Assembly (NCBI GenBank): GCA_024699855.1
Contig: JAMPIQ010000001.1
Location: 1,426,001-1,490,000 of the forward strand
Reading direction: 5' to 3'
Source of the DNA: Aphelenchoides besseyi
Taxonomy: Eukaryota; Nematoda; Chromadorea; Rhabditida; Aphelenchoididae
DNA length: 64,000 bases
The notes below the pieces were generated by a model. It worked only from the letters and a program-made list of their open reading frames with translations, searched no databases and was not told where the DNA came from. The translations under genes and the position numbers were made by a program. This document shows positions 58,810 through 64,000 of the stretch, one piece after another (the first letter of the stretch is position 1; every line of letters begins with the position of its first letter).

Positions 58810-60342
58810 CTAAGGAACATTAGTCGATGAGAAGGCCAAATTTAAGCGTGATCGACGTGTACCCGAGACTCGTGGTCGTTTCCATGCACTTTGACTTACT
58901 GATTCCTCTTGAGCTCCAATTTTTCGTTTTTCGACTGGTCGATTTGTTGAGTTGGAACGGCAATTGATTAGTTCGCCGAGATTGTCCGAGGCCTCCAACA
59001 ACGCATTCAATTGAATGGACACACGAGTTTCTCCACGCTTCAGATTATTGTTGGGTGTACGTTGGATAGTGATCTTATCAACGACCTCAGTCATCACTTG
59101 ACAAGTCGATTTCTGCGGTGTTGCCAGAACACAGTTTGCCTTCTTTTTCTTTATTGGCGTTCGAGTGGGTGTACCTAAATCACAAGATGTCAGAAACTTA
59201 TGAGAAAGAATAGGTGGTAAAAACTAACTTTTGGTTAGAGTTGCCGGTTTCTGTAATAACTCCAATTTTTTTGTGCCATCTTTTTGTGCATCTTCTTCGT
59301 CAGCATTTACACTATCGAAAAACTCTCGAAGCTTCGCAGACACGGAATCTTCTTCGAAGAACTCTTCACCATTTTCGGCCAGATAAGGTGAAAAATAATT
59401 CAAATCACTTGGACACATCATACCCATATCTTGGTAAATTGATGCAATGTAGAACGGAAAATCAATAAAGAACCTGAAAAATGCATTCAGAACATCAAAT
59501 AACAGTTTATACTCACTCGTCACAAAGCGTTTCGTCCATAAAGTTCTTCAATCGTTCGGAACCACCGCGTAAGTAGACGAATTTAAGCGCATCAGACAAC
59601 TGAAATCGCAACAAACGTGTAATAAGAAAAGTTCGATAAAAACTCACATCAAATTCCAAGACGGGAAGAAGATCGTATTTCAGAAGATAGAAGCGAAACA
59701 TACAATAAACTTCTCGCTCTCGTATTGCAACGTCGATCTCTTCGTTAGTTGTCCATGATAGATCGGGGTTTTCAAACGAAACTTCCAGGTCACGCAAGTA
59801 AGAGTATTGAAGGAAATGTGAAACTCCCTAAAAATCACAACAAACGTCATCTTTCGAATAAAATACCTTTTCTATCTTCTCGATGTCTACTTTAGAGCCA
59901 TTTGAATCTGCAGGTGTGAAGAAGTCTACTAACGTGTTCAATATGATCTGATAGCAGGAAGAGGAACAGGAATTGGAGACGATGAGCTCGTGGAACTTGT
60001 CACCCGCCGTGTTGTAAAACTCGCTTCTCGAACAAACTGAAAGACGAGTTGAACAAATAAAAATCGAGTCAACAAACCGAATTCCAATTTTGTCGAAATC
60101 CTTCGATTTTTGCGTCTTGTTTCTCGTATTTGAGCGGTTTTAGCGTCATGATGCTCTTCGGTAGTTACTTCGCGAGTACTATTGAGTAGACGATCTAATA
60201 GAAAATTCATTGGAATAAAAGTGCGAGCATGTGAGCTGAGAAAGTTGTTGCTTTTCATCGCCAAAGCGTTCTGATTTTGGCGCGTAAATTTGACGTTTGA
60301 GTGCGACAACGATTTCTGGGCGTTTTGTTTGCTCTTAAACAT
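58810..60342 (-). CDS. Candidate Treslin/TICRR (SLD-3)-like replication-initiation protein
   Basis: The start is MFKSKQNAQKSLSHSN at 60342. A basic N-terminus with RLLNSTREVTTEEHHDAK leads to a helical middle: FYNTAGDKFHELIV, IILNTLVDFFTP, REREVYCMFRFYLLKYDLL, LSDALKFVYLRGG, RLKNFMDETLCDE, then FPFYIASIYQDMGMMCPSDL. The tail is basic (RTPIKKKKANC, KRPRVSGTRRSRLNLAF). The paired helical blocks followed by an IxxIYxxxG motif resemble the Sld3-like core of Treslin, which loads CDC45 at origins. This rests on memory of the pattern only, with no search, and the protein is much smaller than vertebrate Treslin. Some other nuclear helical protein remains possible. Introns are short and in frame. Confidence 0.45.
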
Positions 60343-60798
60343 CAGATTTGAGACCTTCGAAGTTCCAGTTTCTCCAAAGAACTAACTCATTTGTGATCGG
60401 AAATGATATCAGCATACAGAAAATTCAATGAGTCGGGACTTGCAGCAAATTTCTTTGTTCTTCTGCTTCCCTGATAAGATTGTTTGTAAGCTTCTTTTGG
60501 GCCCAAAGATTGATATGACAACGAACTCGATTTAGACGACAAATAGCAGTTCCATTGCATAGCTTCTAATACAAAGCCTTCTGTTGTGAGGTGCTATTAG
60601 AGTACTTGAGAGTAAAAGAACGAATCATTTGAACATCGCAATCTTCCTTTATGAGGATTATTGTTCGATGTTATTAAAGTGTTTACTAACGTTCACATGC
60701 AATTCGACAAAATGTTTTAAAGAAGAAAAAGTTCACCCGAATTAACAGTAAAGACAATGGAGATTAGGCGTTCAAGAGAAAACATTCACAGTGTTCGA
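60343..60798. other. 450-nt gap between the Treslin-like gene and the protease gene
   Basis: This is upstream of the Treslin-like gene. Nothing coding or structured was recognised. Confidence 0.5.
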
Positions 60799-62152
60799 TC
60801 ATTCCTCCCCGCGACGAATACCACTGTAGCCGGCAACTTTGCCCGAATCCTCAAGAAAAGTTTCCTGAAATTTAATGATATTAAGCATTTACAACGACGA
60901 ACTTACCCAACCGTGTTTGATGATCATCGACGACACAACGTGTGTTCTCGTGTAATTAAACTTTTCGTCCTCTCCTTTTGGTCGTACCGATCGTGAAACG
61001 ATACCCAGAAAACCATTGGTTTGACTGAAGACACCTCCACCAGAATCCGACGGGCAAGTTATGAAGTCGGCCACGATATGTTTGCGTTTATCCGGTACAT
61101 CGTTTTGTACAACACCGTGGGCAATGGCCTGCTGGCTTACCGTTTCGTTTGTCAAGCCAACGCAAAGAATTCTAAAACAGCAGAATAAAGCGAATTGAAT
61201 TCGAGATTACAAGACTTACTCTTGGCCCTCTTGCGGTACCTCGAAATTGTGTTGTTCGATGTCGCCGTGAAAAAACTTCTGACCGTCAATTGCTTCCAGT
61301 AAAATGAAGTCTGACAAACTGCTTGCCTGCACAACCTCAGTGCGGACCTGTAAATAAGCTTTCAGTCGCTTTGTGTTGATGCTGAAACGATTGACCGAAG
61401 TTGAACTTACCGGTTTTCGTTTTTCATCGAACAGGAAGTAAAGTTCCAAATAGTCGCCATTTGAGAACGTCCGTTTGTCTTCATAATTTCTTTCCTTCAA
61501 CTGACTGTTGCCACCGTGTTTATAAGTCACCGCCATCGTCGGTGAGATTGCCACTGCGCATCACTTTGGATTCGTCGCATCTTTTCGAAGAAAATACATG
61601 ATGTAACCTTTAACACCGCGGATCCAACTTGATGTTTCGGCGTGATCAGGGAGTCGTGATGTTGATGCTTCAAGTCGACTCTGAAATTGGCACGCAAAAT
61701 TAAATCGCAAAAGACAATTACCTCCTTGGTGGGTGGACTGCAGAATTTGAACCGTGCGAGTTGATTTGAAGTGCCAATCGACTCTTCTAAAACAAACAAT
61801 TAACTCGTTCGCGACTTCAAACTTACCATTCTTGCGCACATAACGCTTCATTCCCTCATACAATGCGATCTAAACAACATAATTACGAAAAAATCAAGTA
61901 AAATCAACGAACCAAATTGCAGCTTGCAAATCCCGGGAACCAATTTTTGAACGCGTCTGGATGTCGGTCATAGAGCTCGATTAAATGGTTGAAACACGAC
62001 GGATTAAGACGTTCTTTTGCTAGTATGGCCGAATCTTTTCGAAGATCACATTCTAGATATTGATCACAGTACTTCTTGAGGAACTCACAACACCGTTCTA
62101 AAGCAAACGTTTGAATCGAGTAAAAGTCGAAACTTTTACCCTCGTTCCACAT
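60799..62152 (-). CDS. Divergent trypsin-fold serine protease-like protein
   Basis: The N-terminal 90 residues are Cys-containing and unrecognised (NEERCCEFLKKYCDQYLE, NHLIELYDRHPDAF). They are followed by a chymotrypsin-fold domain. Candidate catalytic residues are His in AVTYKHGGN, Asp in SLSDFILLEA and Ser in CPSDSGGGVFS, so a His-Asp-Ser triad may be intact, with SDSGGG in place of the usual GDSGGP. FLGIVSRSV follows, as in the domain's last strands. The end is HGW, ETFLEDSGKVAGYSGIRRG and a stop at 60799. No signal peptide was found with the ATG at 62152; either it is intracellular or the first exon lies upstream. Seven exons are joined in frame. One junction (61606-61552, acceptor GATGCGCAG) was chosen to avoid an in-frame TGA. 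Confidence 0.65.
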
Positions 62153-62569
62153 CACAAAACCTTTGGCGGACAACAAGATCGCTCAACCAGTTTGATCGAC
62201 TTCAGCAAAAGGATATGAGCTCGTAAAGACTCGGAAAAGGTGTCGACTCTGCATATTTTAGTTCGTTAGTGAGGCATGTCTTTTCAAAGAGCATCAGGTT
62301 GGAAGTAATGGTCGAATATGCTGCTGGTTAATTGGATGTATCGAATTATCCAACACCTATCAATCAACTATCGACTTGGTGCTCTGCAGTTAACAACTAC
62401 TTGAGCTTTGTTTTAAGCACACAGTTCGTTTGTGAATGTTCGACGGAGTTGTTTTAAAAAGTTTATTGTTTGCATAATCTAATCGAACTCCGAGATCTTT
62501 GATCTTCGTCAAGAAAACAACACGATGAATCTTCACCTTAACCGGGCGCAGCGTTCATGTTCGAAGACC
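62153..62569. other. 417-nt gap between the protease and TRPM genes
   Basis: Both flanking genes are on the minus strand, so this holds the TRPM 3'UTR and the protease upstream region. No missing first exon with a signal peptide could be assigned with confidence. Confidence 0.45.
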
Positions 62570-64000
62570 TCATTTGCACATACTTTGGCTTTTCTCTCTC
62601 TTTCCTCTTGGCGGTGTTCCACCGTGACTTCCACTCGATTGTCGACAATCGCGCACCATCAGTGATAAAAGTTGAGGAATGGCGTTGTTGATTTGCTGCA
62701 AGGTTCTCAACGTTTCCGCCTAAAACCACGAGTTAGTGTCGTCAAAAGCATCAACTGACTTGTTTCTCTTCGATGACGGCCATTCGATTCTCCAATGTAC
62801 GAACATTCTCTTTGAAGGCGTCGTCTTTGGTCGAAATGTCGTGAAGACGTTGAAGAATCAATTCGGTTCGCTCACTCGTACGATAAAGTCGCTCGTCATT
62901 CGTACGACTGCTCTGATATTCCTTTTCACGCATCAAACTCTCAACACACTCCTTTTCGAAGACGTGAAGTTTCTTGATCTGAGCTTGATCGAAGAACAAC
63001 TCTGAAATAGCAAATCAGACGACATAGCTGACCAAAAAACGAACTTAATGTCGAATCGAACAGTTGCTCTCGAAGTAATCGAACTTTTTGTTTTCGTCGT
63101 TGTTCCGCTTTCTGCCACTTCTTCGGATCTACTGTTTGGTCGACGGCATTTACATCTTGATTCAGTCGATCCTGACGCATCTGATAGTGAAATTTGAACA
63201 ACTTGACGAGCAAATGCAAATGATAAATGGGAGTGAATGGTGGAGGCAAAATCGAAATATTCTGATACTCCATCACTTGTCGATATCGTTGAAAGAGCCA
63301 AATTTGATGCGAGACCTTGTTGGCTTGATCGAAAATGTTGCTGAATGTTGTGGATGACAATTTGAAAATATACTTCTACCAACTTGAAAATAGCGATCAA
63401 CATCGATATGAGTAAAATGTTTGAGAACAAGAGAAAAACGGTCATCAACAACGGCGGAACCCAGTAACCGGTAACACAGTTATGAGCTAAACTTTCGATG
63501 AGTTGGAGACTTTGAATCAAAACTCACAATCAACGTCCAACTCGTCTATGGGTATTCGCTTTTCCTGCAATAAAGGTTGTCCCAATCCTTTCGACTCTTG
63601 TAACCCACTTGATGTTGGTCCCACGCTTCGTCTGAAAATGAAAAGTTTAATTGTCAAGTCGAACTACAACAATGCTTACCTCCGCAAGTGTCGATTTCAT
63701 CGGCATACACTTCTCCATAGAGCATGAAATATGGTTTGTAGAAGACGTTGCGCAGTAGCAACCAATTCCACTCTTCGTTCGGATACGTGATCGACTGCCT
63801 TGCAACACCAAAAGCAAGAAGCGATATTGCGAGCATCACGACGATACTTGTCATCGACAGAATCCTAAATTTCAGTATTGAATTAAAGACTTTAATTATA
63901 AAGCAAATATCTGCGGACATTAAACTCACATCTTTCCAATCATATTGACGTACGGTCCTAAATAACAGTTTCAACAAAAAAGACCAACCATAAACAAACC
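62570..64000 (-). CDS. TRPM-family cation channel, C-terminal part
   Basis: Partial gene; the N-terminus is beyond the right edge. It begins inside the membrane region: a helix FRILSMTSIVVMLAISLLAF, then the pore region EEWNWLLLRNVFYKPYFMLY and GEVYADEID. S6 is VPPLLMTVFLLFSNILLISM with the following LIAIFN. The TRP box and post-S6 helix read KVSHQIWLFQRYRQVMEYQN and LPPPFTPIYHL, matching TRPM SxQVWKFQRY and LPPP motifs. A long coiled coil (ELILQRLHDIST, RMAVIEEKQAETLRTLQQIN) ends in a basic tail SQSMCK at 62570. TRPM channels conduct Ca2+, Mg2+ or monovalent cations. No C-terminal kinase or Nudix domain follows, as in nematode GON-2/GTL channels. Introns are short. Confidence 0.9.

Noticed and set aside
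61552..61606. Reading straight through the protease exon
   Set aside because: It meets an in-frame TGA at 61563. Using the GATGCGCAG acceptor keeps the frame and the expected VAISP strand.
1..64000. Bacterial operons, CRISPR arrays, phage or insertion sequences
   Set aside because: The window is spliced animal DNA. No direct-repeat arrays, terminal inverted repeats with transposase, or rRNA/tRNA genes could be recognised by eye; a tRNAscan-SE or Rfam run could still find small RNAs.

Overview
The window looks like nuclear DNA from a nematode, probably a chromadorean. The evidence is a dense set of multi-exon genes on both strands, most introns only 40-50 nt long with TTTTCAG-type 3' splice sites, AATAAA signals just after stop codons, closely spaced same-strand gene pairs that look like operons, a bli-4/kpc-type furin with alternative 3' ends, and HNF4-type nuclear receptors. 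I cannot name the genus. No rRNA, tRNA, CRISPR or clear transposon was recognised. Gene models were built by hand by joining reading frames across GT-AG introns and comparing them with remembered families. No search was run.

Layout. 0-5 kb: the N-terminus of a P-type Na+/K+-ATPase-like alpha subunit (-), a PHYHIP-like protein (-), then a 2.2 kb gap. 5-10 kb: a furin-type proprotein convertase (+) with three possible C-termini. 10.5-15.8 kb: two tandem HNF4-type nuclear receptors (-). 17-20.5 kb: ribosome-assembly GTPase EFL1 (-). 21.6-22.5 kb: TMEM98-like (-). 23.8-24.3 kb: endosulfine/ARPP19 (+). 25-26 kb: basigin/neuroplastin-like Ig protein (-). 27.5-29.5 kb: an inactive-looking tyrosine phosphatase (+). 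29.6-30.6 kb: a galaxin-like secreted protein (-). 31.8-34.1 kb: bestrophin (+). 34.3-35.4 kb: a small protein with an Argonaute MID-like domain (+). 35.6-37.6 kb: eIF4B/eIF4H-like RRM protein (-). 37.8-41.7 kb: TANGO6/Rtp1-like HEAT protein (-). 41.9-45.1 kb: eIF3c (+). 45.8-46.3 kb: a small acidic protein with a CaaX box (+). 46.6-50.8 kb: TRAPPC8 (+). 51.0-51.6 kb: PBDC1 (-). 51.8-54.4 kb: VPS51 (-). 56.8-58.6 kb: casein kinase 1 gamma (+). 58.8-60.3 kb: a Treslin-like candidate (-). 60.8-62.2 kb: a divergent trypsin-fold protease (-). 62.6 kb to the end: the C-terminal part of a TRPM channel (-).

Most loci are housekeeping genes: translation (eIF3c, eIF4B-like, EFL1), membrane traffic (TRAPPC8, VPS51, TANGO6-like), and cell-cycle or kinase control (endosulfine, CK1 gamma, Treslin-like). 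They share no single pathway. Candidate operon pairs are TANGO6-like > eIF4B-like, VPS51 > PBDC1, bestrophin > MID-like protein, and CaaX protein > TRAPPC8.

The most unusual signals are: a 127-nt intron in both nuclear-receptor paralogs with an AT-AG boundary and about 87% identity; micro-exons of 8 nt (receptor P-box) and 12 nt (CK1 gamma kinase domain); a stand-alone Argonaute MID-like protein; a pseudophosphatase; and alternative 3' ends of the furin gene.
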